From Trifolium pratense (taxonomy: Eukaryota; Streptophyta; Magnoliopsida; Fabales; Fabaceae): a DNA stretch of 64,000 bases. The stretch is taken from positions 58,327,257 through 58,391,256 of the forward strand of contig NC_060060.1 of NCBI RefSeq assembly GCF_020283565.1, in the 5' to 3' direction. The notes below the pieces were generated by a model that searched no databases, had not been told where the DNA came from, and saw only the letters and a list, made by a program, of their open reading frames with translations. Shown here in pieces: positions 1 through 10,566 of the stretch (position 1 is its first letter; every line of letters starts with the position of its first letter). The translations under genes were made by a program, and so were the position numbers.

Positions 1-180
1 CATGTCTAAAATAATTATTAAAAATTTAAAATTTTAATGATAATTAAAGAATTTTTAAAATTTTGAAAAAGAATAGGTGCTTCAATTTTTTTAGGGATCA
101 AAACATGTCACTTTTCTTATAAGGACAAAAACAAAATTTAGTAATTTATAAGGACAAAAACATATTAATACTAACCCTAT
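1..180. repeat. Dispersed AT-rich repeat, copy 1
   Basis: This stretch shares order and wording with 63760-63910 at the other end of the window, in the same orientation. Both contain a run reading 'gggatcaaaaca(t/c)gtcact', then a short gap, then 'aaaaacaaaatttgttaat'-like text, then 'aaacatatt'. No coding potential is visible. It looks like the end of a dispersed element family (perhaps an LTR or Mutator-like terminus), but no terminal motif or target duplication could be placed. Confidence 0.4.
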
Positions 181-379
181 AATTTATATACAATTACTAT
201 TTTCCATCATGATTGTTTTAAATTGTGGTACAAATTAACTTAAATTAAACCAATACTATAAGTTTAGAGAATTTTTTACAATCCAAATTAAATTAAAAAA
301 AAAAAAGAGATACTCCAACTCCTTAAATCCATGATTAAAATATACATTCTAACCATTCTACCTTCTTACTTATGAACTA

Positions 380-513
380 TCACCGGGTGGAATGGACGGC
401 TCAACTAGTTAAATTAATTCAGCTAAAGATTATGGAGTTTCAAGTCTAGGCAAGGAGAAAAAACTAACATAACATTGTAATATACTATCAACTAACACTG
501 CATTAAAAAAAAA
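380..513 (+). mobile_element. SINE with 12-bp target duplication
   Basis: The 134-bp body ends in an A-rich tail and is flanked by a perfect 12-bp direct repeat, ACTTATGAACTA, at 368-379 and 514-525. The head has a degenerate tRNA A-box-like stretch (GGCTCAACTAGTT) and, about 40 bases later, a weak B-box-like stretch (GAGTTTCAAGTC). Target duplication, A tail, small size and Pol III-like boxes together indicate a tRNA-derived SINE. The boxes are decayed, so the family is not assigned. Confidence 0.55.
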
Positions 514-786
514 ACTTATGAACTACTCCACCGTTCCTTTTTACTTGTCGCTTTAGGGAAGAAAAAAATTAACAAATTAACAAAGTGTATTTTTGCACAT
601 TATCCTATTATACTTTTTTTTTAACCAAAATTATACTCTTATTTTAATTCACCAATAATTTTATTTTTTTGCACTCACTTTCTCTTTCCAATATATTTAA
701 TATATTATATACCAAAAAAAAATTAATATGTTATGTACTAAAAAAATAAAAAATAAATTAGTTTTCCAAATATATATTAAATTTTT

Positions 787-1665
787 GGGTAGAATATGTT
801 TTCATTCCCTACTTTTATATTGAGTTTTGGTTTTCGTCCCTATACTTAAAATCACTTGTTTTCGTCCTCAATTAATTATCAGTTTTGATTTTAGTCCTAA
901 ATGTTAAGTCAACTAATAGTTGACTAACTAACAGAAGTCCACGTGAAGCTTCCATGTTGGATTTCATTGACACGTGACATCCTACGTGGATTGTCATGTC
1001 AGATTTTTTATTTTTAAATTTTCTTTTTTTACAATTTTTTTAAAAAATTATTTAATATTTATCTTCAACTATTCGATGAAGTTGATTTTAGGACTCATGT
1101 ATCATGCATCTCTCCCCATTCTATATCATGCATCTCTCCCCATTCTATTTCCTTCTTTTTTTATTAGTTTCAAAATAAAAACTTGAAAAATGAACTATCA
1201 ATTTAGTCTTTTTAAACATTCATTCTTTCACCGATTTCCTTTCACAGATTTTTTTTAAAAAAAAACAATTTAAAACAAACGTTGGTTTTTTTTTCTATTA
1301 TCAATTTCATGTTATTACAAACTACATTAACAAGTTTATCAAAGATAAAAGAAATTACAACCATGACGAAAATTCACCGTATTATAATTTTCTGCTCCAT
1401 TGTAAACGAAATTACCATTCTCTTAAAAAAAGTATTAAATATTTTATTTTAAAAAAAAAATTGTAACTTTTTTTTTTATAAAAAAATATGATGTGGCAGT
1501 CCATATGGCACGCCACATGTCAACGGAATCCAACATGGCACGCCACGTAGACTTCCGTTAGTCAACTGTTAGTTAACTTATCATTTGAGACTAAAACCAA
1601 AACTGACAATTAATTGAGGACGGAAATCAAAATTCAATATAAAAATAGGGACTGAAAATATAATT
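787..1665. mobile_element. Long-TIR non-autonomous DNA element
   Basis: The outer ~200 bp on the left (from about 787) reappear inverted on the right (to about 1665). Examples are 'ccctacttttatattgag' against the complement of 'caatataaaaatagggac', and 'gtccacgtgaagcttccatg' against the complement of the segment at 1530-1550. The middle is AT-rich with no credible ORF. Long imperfect TIRs around non-coding filler suggest a Mutator-like MITE, but I could not define a clean 9-bp duplication. An ORF starting near 974 is low-complexity and not a gene. Confidence 0.55.
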
Positions 1666-1739
1666 TTAAATTATCAAAATGACAAATAATTTGAAATAGT
1701 TTTATTTTTTAAAAGGAAAAGTAAAAAGTAACGGAGGAG

Positions 1740-3059
1740 TATCACTACACACCTCCCTGAAAATGGTTATATCTATTTCAAGGTCAGAGCAAGCCACATA
1801 TTACTTAATGACAAGATTACACTATATCAAATATTATCAAATCAAATTTCTTTACAATCACATTTACATCCATTAAAACAATATTATAAAATATTATCAT
1901 TATTATTATTTAGCAAAAGAAGGTATGTTAACGGGGTTGTGGAGTACAAAGAAAATTATAATTCAAATAAAATGAAATATTTCATCAACTTTAAAGAGAT
2001 CAAAGCAAAAAAGAAATTAAAAAACACTTATATAAAGGTCATTATTTTTTTAATCAGAAAAAATTATTATACAATTAGTACCAACACATCATGGTCATTG
2101 TAAAGTTATTTTACACATGCATCCAATAATATACCAACACATCATGTATTGTGTTTAAAAATACATGACTTATCACATTCATTAAATGATATGACAACAC
2201 TGACCGACAATGCATACACGGTTGGGAGAGGGAGAAATTGAAAATGTTAATTATGTTTGTTTGATTGTAGATAAAACTCAAACTCAATCAGTTGAGTTCT
2301 ATGATTTTCTTCAAGTGGATTCCAATAAAAGTGAAGTAACCGATAATGCTAGAAAAGATGATGAAGAAGTCAATCAAGATGTTGTGAAACTGCAGAACAA
2401 CGAAAACAATGTTCCATTCATTGATTTTTTGTCTACTGGAAAGTGCTAACATAGTTGCAAAATTAAGAGATGATTAAATATCCAACCATTTGTATGAATT
2501 GAGCTTGATTAATTAGAACTATATCTCGACCTAGGCCTACTCATGTAAGTTGTAACTATATTTCACTAATCACACACACATAATGTATTTAAGGACATAT
2601 ATGTCCACTTGTAACATGTAAAAAAAAATAAATGAAAACTTCTTTGTATTGCAAAAATTGTAAAAAAATATTTTATATAATTATCAGATATAATATGTTG
2701 GTTTAGTTAGGATTTGGTCTGGATTCGCTGCGGTCAGATTTAAAAGTTCCTCACATCTAAGTTGGAACAATTTAAATTGCATTGAAAACCAAAAACATAG
2801 GTAAGAAAATTTGGATTTCTATATACTCTTCGTATTATTTTTTTGGTGTCATGCTATAACTGTGCTCAAATGATAAATGTTAAGGATTTCACGAATAATA
2901 ATCTTGTGTTGTAAGAGTAATGTTTAAACTTTTTAATTTGAATGCACAATTTTGAAGATAACATTTCCACATTTGAATCTTTATTATGTTTTTTTAGGGC
3001 ATAGGTTAGCATTTTCCTATTTTGTATTCTATAGGTTATTTGCACTAGCAATAATTTTG
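1740..3059. other. AT-rich intergenic stretch
   Basis: Apart from one short ORF at 2210-2449, I see only AT-rich sequence without structure I can name. Confidence 0.4.
2210..2449 (+). CDS. Unrecognised short ORF or gene fragment (79 aa)
   Basis: A complete ATG-to-stop frame of 79 codons with a mixed, protein-like composition, rich in Asp, Glu, Asn and Val, unlike the low-complexity AT ORFs around it. It begins MHTRLGEGEIENVN and ends FIDFLSTGKC. No domain, signal peptide or membrane segment is evident, and I do not recognise the family. No partner exon with sensible splice sites was found nearby. It may be the last exon of a decayed gene or a chance ORF. Confidence 0.25.
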   Translation: MHTRLGEGEIENVNYVCLIVDKTQTQSVEFYDFLQVDSNKSEVTDNARKDDEEVNQDVVKLQNNENNVPFIDFLSTGKC

Positions 3060-3569
3060 TGAGTCTTTCTTGTATCTCATTGATTCAAGCTTAGGACCTG
3101 TGTTTTATTGAGTTGTAATCGTGAACTTCTCCTGAGCTTTGAAGTACGGAGTTAGTTCTAGCGTTGTGTGTGATTTGCTCGTAAGCTTTTAAGCAAGAGT
3201 GAATCTTAGTTTTAGAGTAGAGTGTCTCCACCATTGGTTCTCATTGTGTTGATAATTAACAACGTTGTCTGTGTTGTTAGAAGGAATTGGGACGGGGTCT
3301 CATATCTATGAGTTCCTAGGTAGAATTAGCACGGGTAGTGTCTAGGTGATAAGTCGTAAACCGGGGTATTTGCTGAGGGCTTTGAACTAGAACTATTATA
3401 GTGGATTCATTCCTGGATTGGTATCCCCTAGAGTAGGTGACATTGCATTGAACTGGGTTAACAACTCTCTTGTGTTATTTATTTTACTGTCTTTGTTATT
3501 TGTATTCTGTGACAGACAAGTGTTGACACACTTTGCTCAACATCTATCTACTGTGTGGCAGTAATTTCA
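3060..3569 (+). mobile_element. LTR fragment, same family as the solo LTR at 33360-34362
   Basis: The segment aligns in order with the reverse complement of the left part of 33360-34362. Shared landmarks include 'gtggattcattcctggattg', 'ggtatcccc', 'aactgggttaaca' and the terminal 'gcagtaatttca', which matches the LTR end 'gccagaatttca'. It ends in CA at 3568-3569. The 5' half of the LTR is absent, so it is truncated. It abuts a different LTR remnant at 3570-3900 in the opposite orientation. Confidence 0.6.
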
Positions 3570-3900
3570 AAAGCGATGCGTAGCAGAGCTCAGAAGAGCT
3601 CTGATACCATCATGAAGTTATGGATGGTAAAGAGAAACACACTCAACATTGTGAGGAAAAGAGAGAATAGAGAAAGATGATCTTTGATTATTGAATCAAT
3701 GAATGAAGAATTCAGTTACAAGCAAGCTGATATACTAGTAACTAAGCTCGAACAAACTAACAGAATCTCTATCAAACTATGACAGCTAGGCATTAGGCTA
3801 AGCTAATCTACATAAAGCACACTATAGTTACAATACACCAGTTACTTCATGCACAAGTAACTTCATTAGTAACTTAGTGTTCGGCAGTTCTACTCATAGA
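3570..3900 (-). mobile_element. Copia-type LTR end with adjoining primer-binding site, relic
   Basis: On the minus strand, text ending in CTTCA (plus strand 3613 onward) is followed immediately by TGATGGTATCAGAGCTC (plus 3596-3612). The stretch TGGTATCAGAGC is the classic plant copia primer-binding site complementary to initiator tRNA-Met. The region to about 3900 is therefore read as the end of a copia 5' LTR on the minus strand. The internal part of the element is missing, cut off by the LTR fragment at 3060-3569. Confidence 0.5.
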
Positions 3901-4091
3901 TCTTGTTCTATAAACTATCATTTTGTTCTTTAAAAATGTAACGCGCTGTCATTTCAGTCACTAATTCAAACAAAATTACAAATTAGTCTTTCACTCTACA
4001 ATCTATTAGTATTTTTGCCCCTACCGTTAAATTGAAACGTAAAGCCATTCAAGATTGTTGATGTGGCAAGTTGAAGGTCAAATAACATATA

Positions 4092-4386
4092 CTCCCTCCG
4101 GTCCCTATTATAAGGAACACTTTGAAAAAATCACACAGACCAATGAAGCACATTTAACATAATTATTTTCATTTAATACTCTTATAAATTTTAATTTATT
4201 CCATGTATACCCTTATTTAATTACTCTTTATTCAACCAACTTACTTATTTTTAAATTCTCTCTCATAATAAATAAGGGCATAAGTGAAATTGAACATTTA
4301 AAACATTTGAAAATTGGTCAAAGTTTCTTATAAAAAGGACCAAATTTTTTGCCCTAAGTGTTCCTTATAAAAAGGACTGGAGGGAG
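4092..4386. mobile_element. Stowaway-like MITE
   Basis: Terminal inverted repeats start CTCCCTCCGGTCCCTATTAT on the left and are matched on the right by the complement of 'aaaaggactggagggag'. TA flanks both ends (4090-4091, 4387-4388). The CTCCCTCC terminus and TA target are hallmarks of Tc1/mariner Stowaway-type MITEs. No coding sequence. Confidence 0.75.
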
Positions 4387-4466
4387 TATATGGATGTGTA
4401 TTCAAGGACCAATTTGTATTGAAAAGTGGTTTCTGTGAATATTCAAAAGAACACCATTACTCCTTT

Positions 4467-5462
4467 TAGAGCTGTCAAAATGGGTTAGCCCGAATGGGCC
4501 GGCCCGCCAAGCCCGATTTTTTCCCGGGCTTGGGCTTTGAAAATCCTAGCCCGAATTATTTCCGGGCTTTTTAGCCCGGCCCGACAAAGCCCGATTAAAA
4601 TATGGGCTAGCCCGAATGGGTCGCGGGCGGCCCGCAAGCCCGAAAAAATTAAAATAAAAAAAAAATATATATAAAAAAAAATAATTTGTTTTGGATGATT
4701 TGAAATTAGTTTGTAATATAAATTATAAAACACCGTCCGCTACTTAAGTAGCAGATGAGTAAAAATAGGACGCGCGAGAAACTCGTATGTAGTGAATGAA
4801 TAAAAATAGGGCGCGCGAGAAACTCGTACGTAGCGGATGAGTAAAAATAGGGCGCGCGAGAAAGTCGTAGCTAGCGGATGAGTAAAAATATGACGCACGA
4901 GAAACTCGTAAGTAGCGGATGCATAAAAATAGGCCGCTAGAAACTCGTAGGTAGTGGATGAGTAAAAATATGGCGCACGAGAAACTCGTACGTCGTGGAT
5001 GAATAAAAATAGGGCGCGCGAGAAACTCGTACGTAGCGGATGAGTAAAAATAGGGCGCGCGAGAAAGTCGTAGGTAGCGGATGAGTAAAAGTATGACGCA
5101 CGAGAAACTCGTAGGTAATGGATGAGTAAAAATAGGGCGCGCGAGAAACTCGTAGATAGGGATGAGTAAAAATACAGCGCGCGAGAATTATTATATATAT
5201 ATATATAGCGGATGAGTAAAAAATAGGACGCGCGAGAATTATTAATGCTATTTACATGGTTGAGTTTGAGCACTAGAAGTAAAAAAAAATTAAAAAAAAT
5301 AAACCGGGCCGCCCGAAAGCCCAACTACCCGTACCAGGCCGGGCTCGGGCACTAATTTTGGTAGCCCGTTTTTTATCCGGGCTTTTTAGCCCAGTCCGAC
5401 GAAGCCCGAAGCCCGACCGGGCCGGCCCGAAATTGGCCGGGCCGCCCATTTTGACAGCTATA
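4467..5462. mobile_element. Non-autonomous hAT element with 8-bp TSD
   Basis: The left end begins TAGAGCTGTCAAAATGGG and the right end is the complement of TATAGCTGTCAAAATGGG. Perfect 8-bp direct repeats ACTCCTTT lie at 4459-4466 and 5463-5470. An 8-bp duplication with TA-starting TIRs fits the hAT superfamily. Subterminal regions (4490-4640, 5300-5450) are crowded with GGGC/GCCC words such as 'gggctttttagcccg' in both orientations, plausibly transposase-binding sites. The core is a 41-bp minisatellite and no transposase is present, so movement would need an enzyme supplied in trans. Confidence 0.85.
4748..5250. repeat. 41-bp minisatellite, about 12 copies
   Basis: Head-to-tail units of 41 bp begin at 4748, 4789 and 4830 and continue to about 5250. 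The consensus starts GTAGCGGATGAGTAAAAATA and continues GGGCGCGCGAGAAACTCGTAC. Units differ by point changes (for example gggcgcgcg versus tgacgcacg) and the last ones are interrupted by a short AT run at 5192-5205. The array fills the core of the hAT element. Minus-strand ORFs across it are only translations of the repeat. Confidence 0.85.
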
Positions 5463-5622
5463 ACTCCTTTAATGATTCACATGGTATTAAGATTAATTTA
5501 CCAAAGCAAAACTAAGACCAAGTCAAAAACTACTTTAATCATATATATTTTTTGGTATCATTTTTTCAGTGTATTCATTGATATCAATTTTTCAAATTAT
5601 CATACTTTCATACAAATTACTA

Positions 5623-5883
5623 TTACCTCCGTCACTAATTATAAGACCATGTTTGACTACTGCACGTACGCCAATACACAATTTTGATCACTAATATTTT
5701 TAATTGTCTATTATTAAAAATTATAAAAATTAAATATTTTGAAAATACTCATCAAAACAAATTGAACAAGATCTTATATGCTAATATTTACATTTATATA
5801 TTATTAATAAAATATGGTCAAAACAAGGTAAATGAATACTATATTTTTGTCAAACAAGGTCTTATAATTAGGGACGGAGGTAG
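5623..5883. mobile_element. Stowaway-like MITE
   Basis: A 261-bp element. Left end TTACCTCCGTCACTAATTAT and the inverted right end with GGGACGGAGGTAG are flanked by TA at 5621-5622 and 5884-5885. It shares internal text with the element at 25359-25630, including 'caaattgaacaagatctta' in opposite orientation. No ORF. Confidence 0.7.
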
Positions 5884-5885
5884 TA

Positions 5886-6360
5886 TATTTTATGCTCTAT
5901 TTTCGAACCAACTACTTCGAATTAATAAATTTATAGAACTGAATATAAAATCCACTCTCGTTCTAGTATTGGGGTTTTTTTTAGCGTTGCCCTCTTCCCT
6001 TCCCTTTTAGTACAACCTCTTCACCAAACATGTAGCCACGGCGGCGGGTGGTGTGACGGTCGGAATTTGCAATTTGCATTGTAGGCAGTAAAAACATAGT
6101 CTCCCCTACACTCAAACTCAGGTGACACGCGGCCAAATGTGATTGACACGACGGAAGTGACATGGTTTCAGCCAATTAGAATTCATGGTGAATTCTATAG
6201 ATCATGACAGAAGTCGGGTTTGCATTATATAGGAAAAGAGTTTGCTTTTTATAATGCGAACTGGTGAAGGGCGTTCATTTCCTAGATAGCGAACAATATA
6301 GACATTGGGGTTGAATAAAAAAAGTCACTCGCTACATATATAGTGAACTGTTAAAACTGA
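5886..6360. other. Intergenic stretch
   Basis: No gene is seen. 6030-6180 is less AT-rich, but its short minus-strand ORF (5981-6175) has no recognisable content. Short words 'agtgaactg' and 'gcgaac' here resemble those inside the KCS intron near 24720-25090, which hints at a shared decayed repeat. Confidence 0.3.
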
Positions 6361-6607
6361 TGGTGATTCAACATTGTTGAAGAACAAACACAAAGTAAGC
6401 AAGAAGATGCGGAAATGGCTTAGGAACAATGTGAGCCTAAAAACCAAAGTGTTATATTATTACTCACAAAACTGAATTACACACTAGTTGCTCCTCTTAT
6501 TTATACACTATGAGGAACTAGATCTAACCAAGCTAATGAAGTAGTTACATAAAGCAACAATCTCTAACTGTTAGATAAACTAATCCAAATAGACTCAATG
6601 ACAGTTA
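6361..6607 (-). mobile_element. LTR-like repeat split by the copia insertion
   Basis: The sequence before the copia element and the sequence after it (19765 to about 19850) form one interrupted segment. The left side ends in 'gacagtta' and the right side resumes 'agttatgctaagacag', sharing the 5-bp duplication. General layout resembles the LTR relic at 3613-3900, with TGA-type start, AAGCAAGAAG-like purine text and a 'tacataaagca' motif. I could not fix its outer ends or a second LTR. Confidence 0.35.
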
Positions 6608-6820
6608 TGTTGGAGCAAAATTTGCTTCTCATTCATTATTGATAACAGTACTTGCCTTATATAGGTCAGACAACAATACAAAGCACACACACGAGCCAAG
6701 CACGCAGGCAAGGCCTTGACACACGCGCGCTAGGCATTACTTTAGGCCCACGCAACACAAGTCACAACACTATATACACAAGAGAACACTACAACACTTA
6801 TACAATAAAGACTCCTAACA
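6608..6820 (-). repeat. Copia 3' LTR
   Basis: On the plus strand it starts TGTTGGAGCAAAATTTGC and ends GACTCCTAACA, so on the minus strand it runs TGTTAG...CCAACA with TG/CA ends. Just inside it on the minus strand lies a purine-rich tract (TTAGGGGAACG, plus 6821-6832) that fits a polypurine tract. It is about 95% identical to the partner LTR at 19550-19764. Confidence 0.9.
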
Positions 6821-6852
6821 CACGTTCCCCTAAATTGAACACCATTTGTAGA

Positions 6853-9331
6853 TCAATTTACCAGCTCTAGAGTGCACAGGCCCAACTTTTCTCTATTCCT
6901 GCTAAAATTCTCAAAGCTCAATGCCTTGGTCATTATATCTGCAACTTGCTCAAAGGATGAGCAGTGAACCAGTTGAATTGTTCCATCTTTAGTTAAATCT
7001 CTTAAGAAATGGAACCTCGCATCTATATGTTTACTCCTGCCATGCATTACAGGGTTCTTGGACAACTTTATTGATGAGCTGTTGTCACAGTAAATGGTAA
7101 TGCAGCCTTTCCCTTTTGTGTTAATTTGAGGCAAAATCCTGGATAGCCATATTCCTTGACAAGCATTGCTAGCCGCAACAATAAATTCTGCCTCAGTGGT
7201 GGACTATGTTACAATTGGTTGCTTCTTAGATGACCATGAAACTGCCTTAGTGCCAATCATGAACACATAATCAGATGTGCTCCTTCTGTCATCAATGTCT
7301 CCAACATAATCAGAGTCAGACCAGCCAAATAACTCTTCTCCCTTGACTCTTTTATACTAGAGACCATAGCTAGCAGTTCCTTTCAAATATCTGAGTATTC
7401 TTTTCACAACAGTCATATGAATCTCAGTAGGCCTTTTCATGTATCTAGCTAATAAGCATAAAGAGAAGGCAAGATCAGGCCTGGTGGGAAGCAAATACAT
7501 CGAGCAGCCCACCATTTGTTTATACATTGTTGCATTGCTAGCTTGTCCTGTTTCATCTTTCTGCAGTCTACTTCCAGGCACAATGGGATTACTTACACTG
7601 TTATAATCATACATTCCAAATCTTTGCAAGATTTCAATTGCATATTTTTGTTGATGCAAAAAGATTCCATTACTATACTGCTTCACTTCTACACCAAGGA
7701 AGTATCTCATTTTTCCTAGATCAGTCATTGCAAAATTTCTTTCCATGGAGCTCTTGAATTCATCAAATAATTTTTGATCATTGCCTGTAAAGATCAAATC
7801 ATCAACATATAAACTCACCATTATGATCCTTCCATCGGTTTCATGCTTGATAAATAGAGTGTGTTCATGAGGACATTTTTCAAATCCTTCTTGACTGAAG
7901 TAAGTTTATATCTTGCTCTACCAAGCTTTTGGAGCTTGTCTTAAACCATACAGTGACTTCTTCAATTTGTACACCAGTTCCTTGTTTTTCTTTTGATAGC
8001 TCAGAGGCTGGTCTACATATACTTCCTCATTGAGTTCACCATGTAGAAAGACACTTTTCACATCAAGTTGAAACACATATCAGCCTTTTAGAGCAGCTAC
8101 AGCCAATATAGTTCTTATAGTATCCCACTTTGCAACAGGTGCAAACACTTCATTGTAATCTATGCCCTGTTGCTGTGAGTACCCTTTTGCCACCAATCTT
8201 GCTTTTTATTTTTCAATTTTTCCCTGTTCATTGTACTTGGTTTTGTATATCTATTTTACTCCAATTTTCTTTGCACCAGCAGGCAATGCATTCAGTTCCC
8301 AAGTGTTGTTGCTTTCAATAGCTGCAATTTCAGTATCCATGGCCTTTCTCCATATGTCATGTTTACATGCATCTTCATAAGTAATGGGATCAGTACTAGG
8401 GGCGAAGATGGCAAGATTGTGCATTTCTACTTCATCAGTTACAAAATCATCAAGGTATCCTGGTCTTTTTGAAACTCTCTTATCCAGTGGTTGGATATCT
8501 CCTTCATCACTGTCTTCAGAGTCAAGCACTATTTGATCAGCCACATCATCATTATGTGCCTCATTTTCATCAGATTCATTCATTGATTCACTATGTTCAT
8601 CTTCATTTTCTTCATCACTATGTTTACTCTTTAAGCAAACATCCGAGTCAAGTATCAATTCACTACCTTTGGATATATCTATTTCTTTATTCTCCTAATT
8701 CCACTGTTTAGTTTCATCAAATTTCACATCTTTGCTAACAACTATCTTTCTTTTTATAGGGTCATACAGTTTGTAAGCCTTGGATTCATCACTAATTCCC
8801 AAGTAGATACATACAATGCTTTTCTCATCAAGCTTTTTTCTCAGATTGTCAGGGACATGAACATAAGCAATGGATCCAAAAACTTTGAAATGACTTACTG
8901 ATGGTTTACTTCCACTCTAGGCCTCCTCTGGTGTGATGTCTTTTAATGCAAAAGTAGGGAATCTATTGAGTATATGAACTGACCAGTTGACTGCTTCAGT
9001 CAAAAAGCTCTTTGGTACATTCTTATCTTTCAACATGCATCTCACCATGTTCATAATGGTTCTATTCTTCCTTTCTGAGACCCCATTTTACTGAGGTGTA
9101 TAGGAAGTTGTAAGTTGTCTTTTAATGCCTTGAATGTCACAATATTCATTGAATGCAGTTGAAGTATATTCACCTCCTCTGTCATTTTTCAAGCATTGAA
9201 TCTTAAGCTTGGTTTAATTTTCAACAATAGCTTTGAATTTTTGGAAGATGGTTAGAACTTCTTATTTCTCACTTAAGAAGTATATCCATGTTTTTCTGCT
9301 TAGATCATCAATGAATGTAATGAAGTATCTC
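6853..9331 (-). pseudogene. Copia pol, 3' part: integrase core, reverse transcriptase, RNase H
   Basis: Reading 9331 down to 6853, the conceptual protein gives, in order: integrase core (near 9050-9330, with the ERKNRT-type stretch and the LNRFPT region); the RT palm ([17 protein letters not shown] and YVDDLIFTG, 7800-8060); and RNase H (TEAEF, then IYCDNSSSI and KHIDARFHFLRD near 6950-7200). YVDD is the RT catalytic motif and DNSS an RNase H site. Stops interrupt several places where related proteins have Gln or Trp: TAA after TPQ near 9090, TAG at EEA.SGS near 8920, TGA at LKG.YVF near 8085. The final stop lies at 6853-6855. This copy cannot encode a functional polyprotein. Confidence 0.9.
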
Positions 9332-10566
9332 TGATGGATAATTTTCGCAAGTGAACGAATTACCACGTAGTAATAAAAATATCGATCCACAGAGATTGTG
9401 TGATTAAACTAGTCGAATAGTGCTCATAAACATTATGCAAGAAATACACATAAATTGGGGGTATGTTGAGTGATGAATTGTTAGAAAACGTGCTTTGATA
9501 TAATGGAAAAGCGAGGTAGAATCATCGGAATCGCCTAGTCTATAGCTAAACCACATGCAATCTACTATATCATAGGAATCTACTCAAGTGTTCACAACTA
9601 GATCGACAAATTAGTGAATCACAATCTCTTGTCAAAATCCACTCTATTCGTTGTCGATACTCCCCCGATCTCTCGGGCGGAAGCTACCTACAACGAATGA
9701 TATTAACGCGCGTCAATCGTTCGCTACACTCTATGTCTCAATCTCTCGACCGGAAACACTCGAGCGCTCAATACAATTCAGTTCAGAAATTAAATCAATA
9801 CTCTCGCACGTGACCTAACTCGAAATCATTACAACACTAATGAAGGATTATAAAGCATTAAGCATCGAATTGCATTAAATCAACACTATGAACAGAGTAG
9901 ATTCTTACACATATAGCAGATTACAACTGATCCATCTACATCCTAGACTATCCTAGATCCTACCTCCAAAGAAGCTTAGCTCCTCATCTCCCTTCGTTCG
10001 CGTCCTAGCTTCAACGTCATGGCTTGTGAATCCATGCTATCGATGTGCTTGGAGCTATCCTCTGGAGTCTTGAATCCCAATCTTGAAGTTTCCAAACCCA
10101 GAATGTAGATCAAATTTGCAGAATTTTCCAACCCTCCAACAGAATTATGCAGAAACCATATATACTGAACGCAACCACGCCGCGCGCCAGATCTATCACG
10201 CCGTGCGTGGTTGCAGATCCATCAACTACGCCGCGCGTGATAACGGTATCACGCGGCGCGTGATCAAGTCAGAGAGCAATCTTCTTCTTGAACAAGGCTT
10301 CACGCCGCGCGTGGTCAGGTATCCCGCCGCGCGTGATCAGAGTGAAAATCTTGGCTCCCTGTGAGCTCCATCACGCGGCGCGTGATGGGCTACGCCCCCA
10401 GCGTAGTGAAAAACATCCATTTCCTGCAATTTTTCCTGTTTTCTTGCAAAACAAGTAATCAAGCTTATGGTTAGATTTCTCTTATATTTATTGCTAAAAA
10501 CCTACTAAAATGCATCCAATGTTGCTAAAATAGGCCTGGATTAGAGAGTGTGACGATTCGTCATCA
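9332..10566 (-). repeat. Gypsy 3' LTR (1235 bp)
   Basis: Same length as the 5' LTR. On the minus strand it begins TGATGACGAATCGTCACAC and ends TTATCCATCA. It contains the CG-rich palindrome array (10170-10405) and a TATATA element (10159-10164). Differences from the 5' copy that I could see are near 9333, 9621, 10187, 10203 and 10330. Confidence 0.92.
10170..10405. promoter_or_regulatory. CG-rich palindrome array next to TATA box in the 3' LTR
   Basis: Eight variants of a palindromic word close to TCACGCCGCGCGTGA or TCACGCGGCGCGTGA occur within 236 bp. The block ends with CTACGCCCCCAGCGTAGT, another imperfect inverted repeat. On the minus strand the block is followed directly by TATATA at 10159-10164, the best TATA candidate in the LTR. 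It is therefore likely the promoter-proximal part of U3. The same array is in the 5' LTR (17470-17704), with its TATA at 17458-17463. Confidence 0.6.

Noticed and set aside
4748..5250. CRISPR-like array
   Set aside because: Units are contiguous 41-bp tandem repeats without unique spacers, inside a plant hAT element.
4740..5324. 194-codon minus-strand ORF (RASYFYSS-type repeats)
   Set aside because: It is a translation of the 41-bp minisatellite; its internal repeats follow the DNA unit, not a protein domain.
5981..6175. 64-codon minus-strand ORF
   Set aside because: No domain, no splice context; probably chance in a GC-richer patch.
10083..10364. 93-codon ORF inside the gypsy LTR
   Set aside because: Open only because the CG-rich palindromes lack stops; same in both LTRs, no start context or domain.
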